NCBI RefSeq assembly: GCF_030272615.1
Contig: NC_081415.1
Coordinates: forward strand, 194,585,195-194,649,194
Direction of reading: 5' to 3'
DNA from: Cryptomeria japonica
Taxonomy: Eukaryota > Streptophyta > Pinopsida > Cupressales > Cupressaceae
Length of the DNA: 64,000 nucleotides
Shown: one piece after another, positions 54,060-64,000 of the stretch
Layout of the letters: the number at the start of each line of letters is the position of its first letter
Numbering within the stretch: position 1 is the first letter of the stretch
Notes under the pieces: model-generated
What the model was told of the DNA's origin: nothing
Databases searched by the model: none
The model's input: only the letters and a program-made list of their open reading frames with translations
Program-made: the position numbers and the translations under genes

Positions 54060-57000
54060 TATTATGGTTAAATTATGATTAGGGATAATGGTTAGGGTTA
54101 GGTTTATGGCTAGGGTTATAATTTACATCATGGTTAGTGTTAGAGTTAGGTTTAGGATTTGGGTTACAATCAAGTTTAGGGTTAGAATTAAGGTTATACT
54201 TAAGGTTTAGGGTATGGATTGGGATTAAAGATAGGGTTAAAGTTTACTCTTATGGTTAGGGTTTACATTATGGTTAGGGTCAGGGTTAGGTTTAGGGTTA
54301 TGGTTAGGGTTAGGGTTAGGGTTAGGTTTTAATTCATGGTTGAGGTTAGGGCTAGGGATAGGGATAGGGTTAAGATTATGGTTAGGGTTGGGGCCCAGGA
54401 TTATGAATAGAGAAATGGTTAGGGGTAGGTTTACATCATGTTTAGGGTTAGGGTTAGGGTTAATATTTAGGGTTATGGTTTAGAGTTAGGATTTAGGGTT
54501 AGGATTTAGGATTAGGCTTATAATTATGGTTAGTTTAGGGATAGGTTTTGGATTATGGTTACTGTAACAAGGTTTAGGGTTAGGGTTACATTTTAGCGTT
54601 ATGATAGATGATTATCGTTAGGGTTAGGGTTCATGGTTATGGTTAGGCTAAGATTAGGATTAGAAATATGATTAGGATTAAGTTTACATCATGCTTAGGG
54701 TTAGGGTTAGAGATAAATTTAGCTTAAAACTATCGTTAGAGTTCAAATAGGGTTAGAGACATAGCTCAATTAGGGTTATGGTTCATGCACAACGATGGTG
54801 AGGGTTGAGATTAGGTTAGGGTTGGAATTTAATTAGGGGAAATATTTGAGTTAGGGTTAGAATTAGAGTGAATTAGGTTTAATTAGGATTAGGGTTAGTA
54901 TTATAGTAAGATTTAGTGTTAGGATTCAAATAGGGTTAGGATTGCAGAATAAAGTTTGATTTTAAGGTTAGGGTTAAGGTTTAATTAGAGTTATGTTTTA
55001 TGTTATCATAAAGATTCAAATAGGGTTGGGGTTCAATTTCATTTAGATTAGGGATAGGGTCAAGGTAAGTTTGGGTTTATGGTTACTTTAGGGTTAATGT
55101 TCAACTTCAGGATAGGGTTTAATTATGGTTTGGATTAATTTTAGGGTTAGGTTATCATTAAAGTTTAAATACATTTAGATTAGGGTTAGGGATAAGGTTA
55201 GGTTATATTAGGGTTAGGGTTAATGTTAGATTACAATAAAGGTTACTATTGTAGGATAAATTTGGGGGTTATGGTTAGGGTTCAAAGGAATTTTAAGCTA
55301 TAATTTAATTAACATTATGGTGCAAGCACAATTAGGGTTAGGGTTAATTTTAGCTTAGGGTTGGGGTTCAATTAGAGAGAAATCAATAGCTTGAATTTAA
55401 GATTTACCAGATTAAATTTGTTCCCATCTGTGTTATATAAAAGTTTGTTTTGAAATAGAAATATAATGGATAATATATATGTATAGGGTCATGGTTAGGG
55501 TTACGATTAGATATTAAAGTTTATTGATAAGGTTATGGTTAGGTTTAGGAATTACATCATGGTCAAGGTTTAGGATTATAGTTAGGGTGAAGCTTAGGGT
55601 TAGGGTTAGGGTTTCAGTTAGGGTTTATGGTTAGGATAAGGATTGTGGTTGGGGTTTACAACATGGTTAGGGTTAGGATTATGGTTCAAGGTTTACATAA
55701 TTTTTAGGGTTAGGTTTAGTGTTAGGGTTTTGATTAAGGTTATAATTTACATAATGGTCCAGTTTAGGGTTTTGGTTATAGTTTTGGTTAGGGTTTAGGG
55801 TTAAGATTACGATTATGTTAGAGTTAGGATCAGGGTTTGGGTTAAAATAAGGTTTAGGGATATAATAATGGCTAGGGTTAGGATCTAGGGTAAGGATTAG
55901 GGTTAGGGTTTAGTGTTATAGTTAGAGATATTGTTAGGGTTAGGGTTAACATGATGGTTAGGGTTAGTGCTAGGGTTTAGGATTATGATTAGGGTGAGGG
56001 TTTAAAACATGGTTAGGATTAGGGTTAGGGTTAAAGTTGGGATCATGGTTAGGTTTTACATCATGGTTAGGGTTATCTTTAGGGTTAGGGTTATGGTTAA
56101 GGTTATAATTTACATCATGGTCAAGGTTATGATTATGGTTAGGGTTAGGGCTTAGGGCTTAGGGTTAGGGTTAGGGTTAGGGTTAGGGGTAGGGGTAGAT
56201 TTAGGATTATGATTAAGGTTATGATTAGAGATAGAATTAGAGCTATATCATTGTTAGGGTTAATTTTAGTATTAAGGTTTAGGGTTGGGGTTCAATTAGA
56301 GAAAAATCAATAGCTCAAATTTAAGATTAGGGTTAGGATTATAGTTAGGGTTTACATCATTGTTAGGCTGAGGTTAATGGTTAAGGTTCAGATTTACATC
56401 ATGGTTGGGGTTAGGGCTAAGTTTGTGGTTAGGTTGAGGATCTAGGTTATGGTTAAGATTATTCTAGTGTTAGGATTGATATCATAAGGTTAGGGTAAGG
56501 GTTAAGTGCTAGGGTTAGGATTATAGTTAGGGTTTACATCATTGTTAGAGTTAGGTAAATGGTTAAGGTTTGGATTTACATCATGGTTAGGGTTAGGGTT
56601 AAGTTTGTGGTTAGGCTGAGGATTTAGGGTTATGATTAGGATTATGTCTTGGGTTAGGGTTTATATCATAAGGTTAGGGTAAGGGTTAATGGTTAGGGTT
56701 AGGACTATAGTTAGGGTTTACATCATTGTTAGGGTTAGGGTTAAGATTGTGGTTAGGCTTAGGATTTAGAGTTAGGGTTAGGATTATGTCAAGGGTTAGG
56801 GTAAGGATTATAGTTAGAGTTTTCATCATTGTTAGCATTAGAATAATGGTTAGGGTTAGACACAAGGGCTTCACTTAAGATTTAATTATGGTTAGATTAG
56901 GGTTAAAATTGTACTTAGGGCTTAATTCTAGGATTATATTCAAGTTTAGGGTTAGGTTATAGCGAGGTTTCATTTATGGTAAGATTAGGTTATGATTAGG

Positions 57001-57620
57001 GTTCAATTAGGTCTAGATTAGGGATATTACGAAAGTTAGGGTTTGATTATGACAAGGATTTAATTATAGTTAGGATTAGTATTAGATTTTAATTGGGGTT
57101 AAAATTGAGATTATGATTTAATTACATTACGGTTAGGGTTAAATTAGGATTAGAGTTCAATTATGGTTATAATTAGGTTAGAATTCAATTAGAATTAAAG
57201 TTTAGAATTCAATTAGAATTAAGGTTTAGAATTCAATTAGAATTAAGGTTCAGTTAGGGTTGGGGTTTAGTTTAGGGTTAGAGTTCAATTATGGTTAGAT
57301 TAGCATTCAAGTTGTAGGTAGTGTTTAATTCTAGGATTATAGTTAATTTTAGGGTTAGGTTATAGTTAGGATTAAATGATTGTCAGATTAGGTATACAAT
57401 AAAGGTTAGGCTACAATTAGGGTTATTATTGTATGATAATGCTTCGGATAAGGATCGACGTTCAATTATAATTATTGTGAGGGTTAGGAGTAGGGTTAGC
57501 GTTTAATTTTTAGTGTTAGTATTGAAATAGGGTTAGGATTTAATTCAAGTTATAGGTAGTATTTAATTCTAGGGTTAGAGTTAAGTTTAGGTTTAGGGTT
57601 AAGGTTTGGCTAAATATTAT
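54060..57620 (+). repeat. Degenerate telomere-like minisatellite (TTAGGG/TTTAGGG)
   Basis: GGTTAGGGTTAGGG-type sequence runs for about 3.5 kb with the G-rich strand always on plus. Hexamer TTAGGG predominates over the usual plant heptamer TTTAGGG. The longest clean runs are at about 54302-54327 and 56160-56186. A second motif, TTTACATCATGGTTAGGG, recurs many times. At 56338-56850 a ~183-bp higher-order unit repeats about three times. Degeneracy rises to the right. Minus-strand LTLTL.. frames are repeat translation. Confidence 0.9.
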
Positions 57621-58289
57621 GTTCATAAGCAAAGTGTTAGGCTAAATTATACTATTTAATATTATGGCGAAATATTAAGGTTTGGCTATATAAAAATTAT
57701 TATGTTCATGTAACTTTGATTTTTTTAATTATAATTTTATATTTAAAATTTTGAAATATAGAAGTTTTTTTTTTCCTAAATTAAAAAATAAGATTCTTTA
57801 TTTTTTTTTATGAAAGCATAGACAAATCACATTTAAATGAAAAATTATATGATCTATAAAGAGAGAAAATGTGATATAAAATACTAAATTGTGTTTTTGA
57901 AATATTTGTGTTATGCAACTTTGATTTTTATAATTTAGAAGCATTTTATATCTATATGTGCATGTAACTTTGAGTTTTTTCAATTTAGAAATATTGTAAT
58001 TTTATGTTTAAAATTTTTAAATATAGAAGTTACTTTTTATTTTTCTAAATTGGAAACTAAGACTCTTTATTTATTTCTTATCAAATCAATGGTGTCCATC
58101 AATACAACTATACATATCTATTCTAAAAATAATTAAAATTGATTTTTCAGTTTTTGAAACCAATAGACATTTCTTGTTAAACTTCAATTTTTAAAACCAA
58201 TAGACATTTCTTTGTCCCTTTTTCCTTTTCCTATTTCCTAATGGTAAGAATGTGAGCAATTATTTAATAGTTATTTAATTTAATTTATA
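57621..58289. other. AT-rich DNA right of the telomere-like block
   Basis: It contains a repeated phrase, ATGTAACTTTGA.TTTTT.AATT, near 57707 and 57960. No gene. Confidence 0.45.
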
Positions 58290-58471
58290 TAGAGGTCAAA
58301 TATAGAAACATAAAAAAATTGGTTGAGATTTAGTAAAAGATTACATATAATAGAAATAAATGTTATATAACTTGTTTATTTAGAGGTCAAATATAGAAAC
58401 ATAAAAAATATGGTTGAGATTTAGTAAAAGATTACATATAATAGAAATAAATGTTATATAACTTGTTTATT
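58290..58471 (+). repeat. 91-bp tandem duplication
   Basis: Copies at 58290-58380 and 58381-58471 both start TAGAGGTCAAATATAGAAAC and differ only around AAAAATTGG versus AAATATGG. A recent local duplication. Confidence 0.93.
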
Positions 58472-58839
58472 TTAAAGTAGAAAGCTATTTTTGATATAAT
58501 CTCAATTTATTTTAGTAGAAAGAAATCTTAAAAGAATCACAAATTACATTATTTAATAGAAACTTTCTAATTTAGACAAGGATTTAGAATTTTTTTCATT
58601 TGTAAGTTTGGGATGTAAGACAAAGATTGAGCAAATAATTGTATAAAATGTTGATATTTGACTTGAATATAATAATGACCACACTCTAAATACATATCAA
58701 ACATAAGATTGGCTTTAATGTCTGCACAAATGTGGGGCTTTTTATCAATACGGATCATGTAGTTGTGGTACTTGGCTTACTATGGTGAAAATAATTTAGT
58801 ACAGATTTGATATATCATAAATAACTGGTAAGATTTCGT

Positions 58840-59156
58840 ATTAAGTTATGCTAAGTTATATATTGGTATGTTATTAAAAAAAAAAACTATGTTAGTTATT
58901 TTCTAAGTTAAATTTAACATATAATTTTTTATTTTCTATGTTAAATTTATGTATTTTAGAAAACTTTCTATCTCAAAATCATTTAGCTAATAATAATTTT
59001 AATATACAATTTTTTAATTCTTCTGTTAAATTTATATATGTTAAAAAATCACAACCATCTTGAATTTTAATATACAATTTTTTAATTCTTCTGTTAAATT
59101 TATGTATGTTAAAAATTTTATATATATCTTAAAATCACTGTATATATTAAAATAAA
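58840..59156 (+). repeat. AT-rich direct repeat, right copy
   Basis: Partner of 53484-53794. This copy has an extra internal duplication of TTTTAATATACAATTTTTTA near 58998 and 59064. Confidence 0.85.
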
Positions 59157-59570
59157 TAAAAAATATAAACATATAAATTATTATTAGAAAAATATGTATA
59201 TATAGTTCATTATTAATTTATTATATTATTATTAATAATTATAACTTTAAACAAATAATCTTTAAAAAATATTAAAACCGAACCTGGCTGGCGAGAGTTC
59301 AATGGAAGCAGCAGTCAAATCCCTGTCAGATTGAAGAGACGACAGGTTGCACGGCGGAGGGGCCCTCACGGAGGGACTGCAGGTAGGCAGGTACGAGCCT
59401 GGCATGGGGGTATAGAAAATGAATGTGGAAGATCAATGCAATGGTCTTGCAGTACCTTTAAACAATTTTCAACTATTGATTTGCAAAGTCTGCTGGTGCA
59501 TCTCACATAAGAGACGCCTTCGGCGTAATGAAAAGGAAGGAAAAATGAGAAGAAAATAGAAAATTCTGAC
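59157..59570. other. AT-rich DNA with a G+C-rich island
   Basis: The segment at about 59280-59400 is strikingly G+C-rich (GGCGGAGGGGCCC, GGAGGGACTGCAGG) inside AT-rich DNA. A minus-strand frame of 68 residues (59572-59366) crosses it, ending ..CQARTCLPAVPP. It could be a captured exon or an RNA gene edge; neither can be shown. Confidence 0.35.
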
Positions 59571-59620
59571 ATAAATCAATGCTTCCATGTTACTCATAAA
59601 TCAATGCTTCCATGTTACTC
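59571..59620 (+). repeat. 25-bp tandem duplication
   Basis: ATAAATCAATGCTTCCATGT plus five further bases is present twice in tandem (59571-59595, 59596-59620), with no mismatch seen. Confidence 0.95.
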
Positions 59621-61380
59621 ATAAAGAGATTTAAAAAAAATAGCAGTTCAAGAAATGATTGGGTAGAAAGAATAAGACTAGCACTTGCATCAAAAGCCAA
59701 ATGCCTTTATTAATGATAGTAGTGTAATGGGGAACATTTTATAAATTTAAAATGAAGTTTGTTGTAAAATTTATAAATATGTCATTAAAAAATAATACAA
59801 TGTCAAAAGTGTGTAATGTACTAATCATTTAGAAGTCTTCCTATTTAACCAGCATCATCTTAATCAATGTTAAATTCATGATATTGTCATTGTAGTCCAT
59901 GTTAAACTTATGTATACACATTTTTCATACATCACTTTATTTTTAATTCATTTTATTCCTAAACATTGGAGTGCATTATTTTTAGAATCTAATTTGAAGT
60001 GTACAACTGTAATTATAAAAATCTTGATATTAACAAATATCATGTATTTGAATCCAACAATTATGTCCATCTATTATTATGAACTATTAAAATTTAATGT
60101 CTCTAATAGCTACTACTATTAAGAAGAAAAACACTTAAAAACATCTACGAGAGAATAAAACAATCAATAAAACTTAATTGAAGCCATGAAAATCAATAAT
60201 TATTATTATTATTTCAAACTTCTGTTCTTCAACAACAGAAAGTGAAAACGGGAAACACAACCAAATAAAATCCTGAGAGAAAATCTTAAAAAGGATTCCA
60301 AAGGAAGCATTTTAGATGTAAGGATTCGAAAGGAAACATTTTAGATGTAAGGATTTTCGTGGAAGTGAAGATATACAGCAATATTTCCCAGCTAATAATA
60401 CAGGCATAATCATTTTCGTAAAAGGCATAATATTTTCAGTAAATAAAATGCATTTTTTAGTTACATGTAAAAATTAAAGAATTGAGAATACAAAAAACAT
60501 AAGAGAGTGCCAAAGAACTATACAAACAAAACAAAACAAAATTGGCTTGACAAACAATTAGTATTACCAACACTGCTGAGCTATTATAAAAACTAACTAA
60601 AACTATGGCAAGTAACTTACCAAAGGCAGGGTGTTATCAACGTTTCTTATAGATGTAGTGCTACTTGGGGAGGAATTACTATCATAACACAAAACAACTA
60701 TAAATTTAAGGACTGTGTAAATTTTGAGGACCACTTTGGATGAAGCTAGAATAGCACTCACAATAGTTGCAAACCCCTAAAAATAATTGAACATCCTTGT
60801 TCCTCTGTACGTTTCTCATCGTCTAAGTAAATTTATCTGCACCCTGGAAATTGATGGCGCTCTTATCAAATGAAAATCTCTAGGAATATAAGATTTCGAA
60901 GGGTAGGAGAAAAGTCTTGGACGACGCTTCAAACTTGTTAAAAAAAAGCTCTCAGTGACATTCGCCCTCCCAAAAATAGAAAAAACGGAACCTAATCTGA
61001 AACCTTAATAAATACAAACACAATTAGCTTATGGATTACACCATTTTTTCCTCTATCAAATACAAACACTATTTTTTCACAAAATCCTTCCGAATCTATG
61101 ATTCTCAGGAGAAATGCAGATTTTCTTGTACAGTGCAACAAATTTTGAAATTACACATGAGAAATAAAAAAGCTAGAAATGAAATAGATTTCATATCCAA
61201 AAATCTTTCAGAGCAAGAAGTTTAGGCAGTTAGTGAGTAAAATACTTCCATTGAACAAAAGTAGCACATTAGTTTTAGAAAACATGTGCATACCTAAACT
61301 CAAACTTCACCAGAGAATGAGCTGCAAAATCTTCCCGATGCTAGCAACTTTCAAACTAAATGGAGTAATAATAACTTATA
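59621..61380. other. AT-rich intergenic DNA
   Basis: No gene recognised. A short tandem repeat near 60290-60355 duplicates AGGATTC.AAAGGAA.CATTTTAGATGTA. The small plus-strand frames at 59910 and 61031 have no recognisable features. Confidence 0.4.
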
Positions 61381-61758
61381 TAGGGGAAAGGACCTAATAG
61401 TTGTGCACCCTAACTTTGAGCTTCTCAAAATCTTACGTGGAAATTTCAAAACATTCTGATTTTTTTACAGCAGCTTACTTGGCAAGTCCCCTGCTTATAA
61501 CTAAGGTTTCAAGGCCACATCATCAAATATGATGCCACATCAGCGTGCTTTTTGCCAAGGTGTCCAAAACAGCCCCCCAAAAAAGTGAGACCAATAGGTG
61601 TGCAAAAGGGCCCCAATACTTGTGCAGCTGATGTGCATCACATGATTGGTTACTTTTCACAACAAATGGTATATTTCATACAACTATTGGTGCAATGTTA
61701 TACAAAGATTGAACATTAAATCAGCAAAATATTGGGGTATTAAATCAACAACTTCTAA
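61381..61758 (+). mobile_element. MITE copy C (3' truncated)
   Basis: It starts TAGGGGAAAGGACCTAATAG and follows copy B closely through GGGGTATTAAATCAACAACT, then leaves the family consensus. The right inverted repeat is missing. Confidence 0.83.
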
Positions 61759-62844
61759 TTTCTGAATATTATGATCTTAAAAGAAATTTTAAACATCTTG
61801 TGCAGCAGTTGAAAATGACGCCAGTAATTTTCCCAATTCCCCTTTTAAGTATAAATTACAACAATAATTCAGATAAATCACAACAGTCTCACAAAATTAT
61901 ACATGGTTCATAACCTTAAAAAGAATAAACAAATTTTTTTTACGAAAATCCCCCGAAGTCTACGATTTCGGGAGTAGCATTACGAATTTAATCTCAAGCT
62001 AAAAATAATTAAAGCTAAAAAAACAAATAAAATAGACGATTTCAATGAGTAAGATAAGAATTTGTAACGTGATTCAAACTTCAAAAGCAGGGCAAAACAA
62101 AAGCTCCACCAAACAACCCAAACAAATACTATTGATCAAAGAAACAAGAAAGAACTCTTCATTAAATTATTATGAAAACCGTGATTCAAGTGAGCAACTG
62201 CGAATCTATGCCCGCTCCAACAAACTTAAATTAAGTTAAACCAATAATAAAGAGAACGCTTCTAAAAAGAACAAGCAACGACAAGTTCATACTAACTCTA
62301 AACTCAACCAAAATAGGCTCGATTTCCTGATAAAAAATCCTCCAGAGTAAATGATTTCAGATAGTAATGAGGGTTTTACTTACAGTTGACAGAATTAGCT
62401 GGTATGAATCTCCACAACGGAAATTTTGAATAATGCGTATTGAACAAGAACTTGATAGCTATATAGAGGAATTTACATATTGTGTTATTCAATGTAAAAA
62501 GATACATAAATGAACCCGGTAGGCTTGATGACCGCAGTAATTTGACAAAAAATGACTTCGGATGAAATTGAATGCAAATTAAATGTCCCTGACGATGCAA
62601 AATGGCCAATACGTACCAAAGCTTTTACATTGCCTGCTTTCAGTAACTGCCTAACCTTCATTCGGTATATTTACATCTATTTACGGAGGAGCCTTGCCAG
62701 TGTAACAGGTTTTCCATTATTACAGTGACTCAAGTTGGCGAAAAGTACTTCGACTACTTTTTGACCCGTCATTAATACCCTACAAGCATTTTAAAAAAAC
62801 AAAGAGAGAGAAAAGAAAGATGTACTGCAAATTTGAATAAACTT
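61759..62844. other. AT-rich intergenic DNA
   Basis: No gene or RNA is recognised. Two phrases near 61950 and 62340 (ATCCCCCGAAGTCTACGATTT and AATCCTCCAGAGTAAATGATTT-like) resemble each other and text near 61080, hinting at a dispersed short repeat. Confidence 0.35.
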
Positions 62845-63302
62845 TGATAGTGCATTCTAACTGTGTGGTTCTCAAAATCTTACTTGGAAATTTCAAATTA
62901 CTCTGATTTTTTTATAGCATCTTACTTGGGTCTCCTGCTTATAACTAAGGTTTCAGGGCCACATCATCAAATATGATGCCACATCAACATGCTTTTTGTC
63001 AAGGTGTCCAAAACAGCCCTAAAAAAAAGTGAGACCAATAGGCATGCAAAAGAGACCCTAATAGTTGTGCAGCTGATATGGCATTGCTTACTTTTTACAA
63101 TATTAAGACATTTCTTAACAACTATTGGTACATTTCCTAACAACTGTTGGTACATTTCCTAACAAAAATTGATATTTTTTGTTTCAAACAATAGATTTTA
63201 TTTGTTTTGGAACAAAAACATCAACAACCTTCACAACAATTAGTACATGCTCAACTGCTCAACTACTAGGTCCTTTCCCCTACTACTAGGTCCTTTCCCC
63301 TA
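62845..63302 (+). mobile_element. MITE copy D (5' inverted repeat lost)
   Basis: It joins the family at GTGCATTCTAACTGTGTGG and continues to the right inverted repeat CAACTACTAGGTCCTTTCCCC. The last 20 bases, TACTACTAGGTCCTTTCCCC, are duplicated in tandem (about 63262-63300). The middle is more diverged than in copies B and C. Confidence 0.8.
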
Positions 63303-64000
63303 TTTATTTATTTTTTCTTTATCCTGACCAGCTTTTTCACCAAATGATTTGTGATTGGGTGAATGCAGTACAATTTCGACATGGAGTCTGGTCAAAGTGT
63401 TAGTGGGCCCACCCCATGCCATGCCTTCTCCATGCCCCCATGCCATGTGTACGGTTCGATTGGACGTAGTGGCCCTTTCTTTCATGCACATCACATCAGT
63501 ACTTCCAATCCATTCAGGCTCTCTTTCCCATAAAACAAATTAAATGCTTTGTTTTTTGTTTTGTTAGATTTTATTTTTTTTTAATCATTTTTATTCTAAC
63601 TTGTATCTTTTATAATAAAATTGTTTATTTACTTTAAAAAATTTAAATATAAATTTATTATTTTATTGAAATAATTAAATTATTTTAACTTTTCATAAAT
63701 GTATTTAATTTGTCATAAATGTATTTAACTTGTTAGTAACTTATTGTCTTAAAATATATTAAATATTAAATTATAACTTTATTAACTTGTAAATTAAAAT
63801 AAATTAACTTGTATAACAATTAAAGTTATACAAATTATTGTAAATTAAAATAAATGATTTTTATCTTTTTTATATTATTATTCATTAATTATTTTTATTA
63901 TTAATAATCAAAATAATTAATAAAGAATAATATAAAAAACCATAACAATATTTTATGTTAATTATAATAATTTGTATAATTTTAATGTTAGTCTTATGGT
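63303..64000. other. AT-rich DNA to window end
   Basis: A moderately G+C-rich patch at about 63385-63520 (CATGCCATGCCTTCTCCATG) gives frames on both strands but no recognisable protein. From 63550 to the end the sequence is nearly all A and T. Confidence 0.45.

Noticed and set aside
56686-56874. Minus frame of repeated Leu-Thr and Asn-Pro text
   Set aside because: It is the translation of the telomere-like repeat.
53484-59156. LTR retrotransposon with telomere-like interior
   Set aside because: The direct repeats lack TG..CA ends, PBS and polypurine tract, so an LTR element is not supported; kept only as a possible compound unit.
1-64000. tRNA, rRNA or other structured RNA genes
   Set aside because: No tRNA A/B box pairs with cloverleaf potential and no rRNA-like sequence were noticed; the tRNA-like strings are retrotransposon primer sites.

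Overview
The window is nuclear DNA from a plant, most likely a seed plant with a large, repeat-swollen genome; a conifer or other gymnosperm is my best guess, though nothing here proves it. The grounds are tRNA-Met-primed Ty1/Copia and Ty3/gypsy elements, an L1-type plant LINE, wall-associated-kinase and pentatricopeptide relics, MITEs, long AT-rich stretches, and a split secreted gene of the bark-storage-protein/nucleosidase family. There are no operons, CRISPR arrays or prokaryotic genes. Only one host gene looks intact. Layout, left half. At 1-160 is the edge of a satellite, followed by pyrimidine- and purine-rich tracts (165-700). A badly decayed Copia pol lies at 1894-5036 (+), with the start of its 3' LTR at 5037. 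A probable solo LTR with a TATA box spans about 6469-7870. A satellite block with a ~130-bp higher-order unit (7917-9086) is cut by a Copia 5' LTR plus gag/protease (9087-11611), which stops abruptly at a 5.1-kb array of 20-bp units in BOTH orientations (11612-16750). A 1.35-kb polypurine tract follows (16750-18090), then a cluster of TTTGGC..GCCAAA palindromes, then a minus-strand gypsy 5' end (about 19363-21858). Layout, middle. A MITE sits at 22379-22820. The intact six-exon nucleosidase-like gene is on the minus strand (24024-26124). A 160-bp MITE (26679-26838) lies upstream of it. Relics of a PPR gene (28020-28440, -) and a WAK-like kinase (28610-34660, +) follow. The kinase is split by a Copia element (29113-34240). 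A second Copia (35244-40055, -) has near-identical LTRs and a 6-bp target duplication. An unrecognised exon (40765-41047, -) sits just outside a 6-kb LINE (41494-47566, +) bounded by an 18-bp target duplication. Layout, right third. This part has MITE copies (47817-48256, 61381-61758, 62845-63302), a (TA)n/(GA)n purine tract (48640-49760), a PPR relic (50960-51110, -), very AT-rich DNA, and a 3.5-kb degenerate telomere-like minisatellite (about 54060-57620) flanked by an AT-rich direct repeat. The window is therefore a record of nested insertion and decay rather than a set of cooperating genes. The most unusual item is the bidirectional 20-bp satellite, with its palindromic architecture and its repeated pairing with polypurine tracts.
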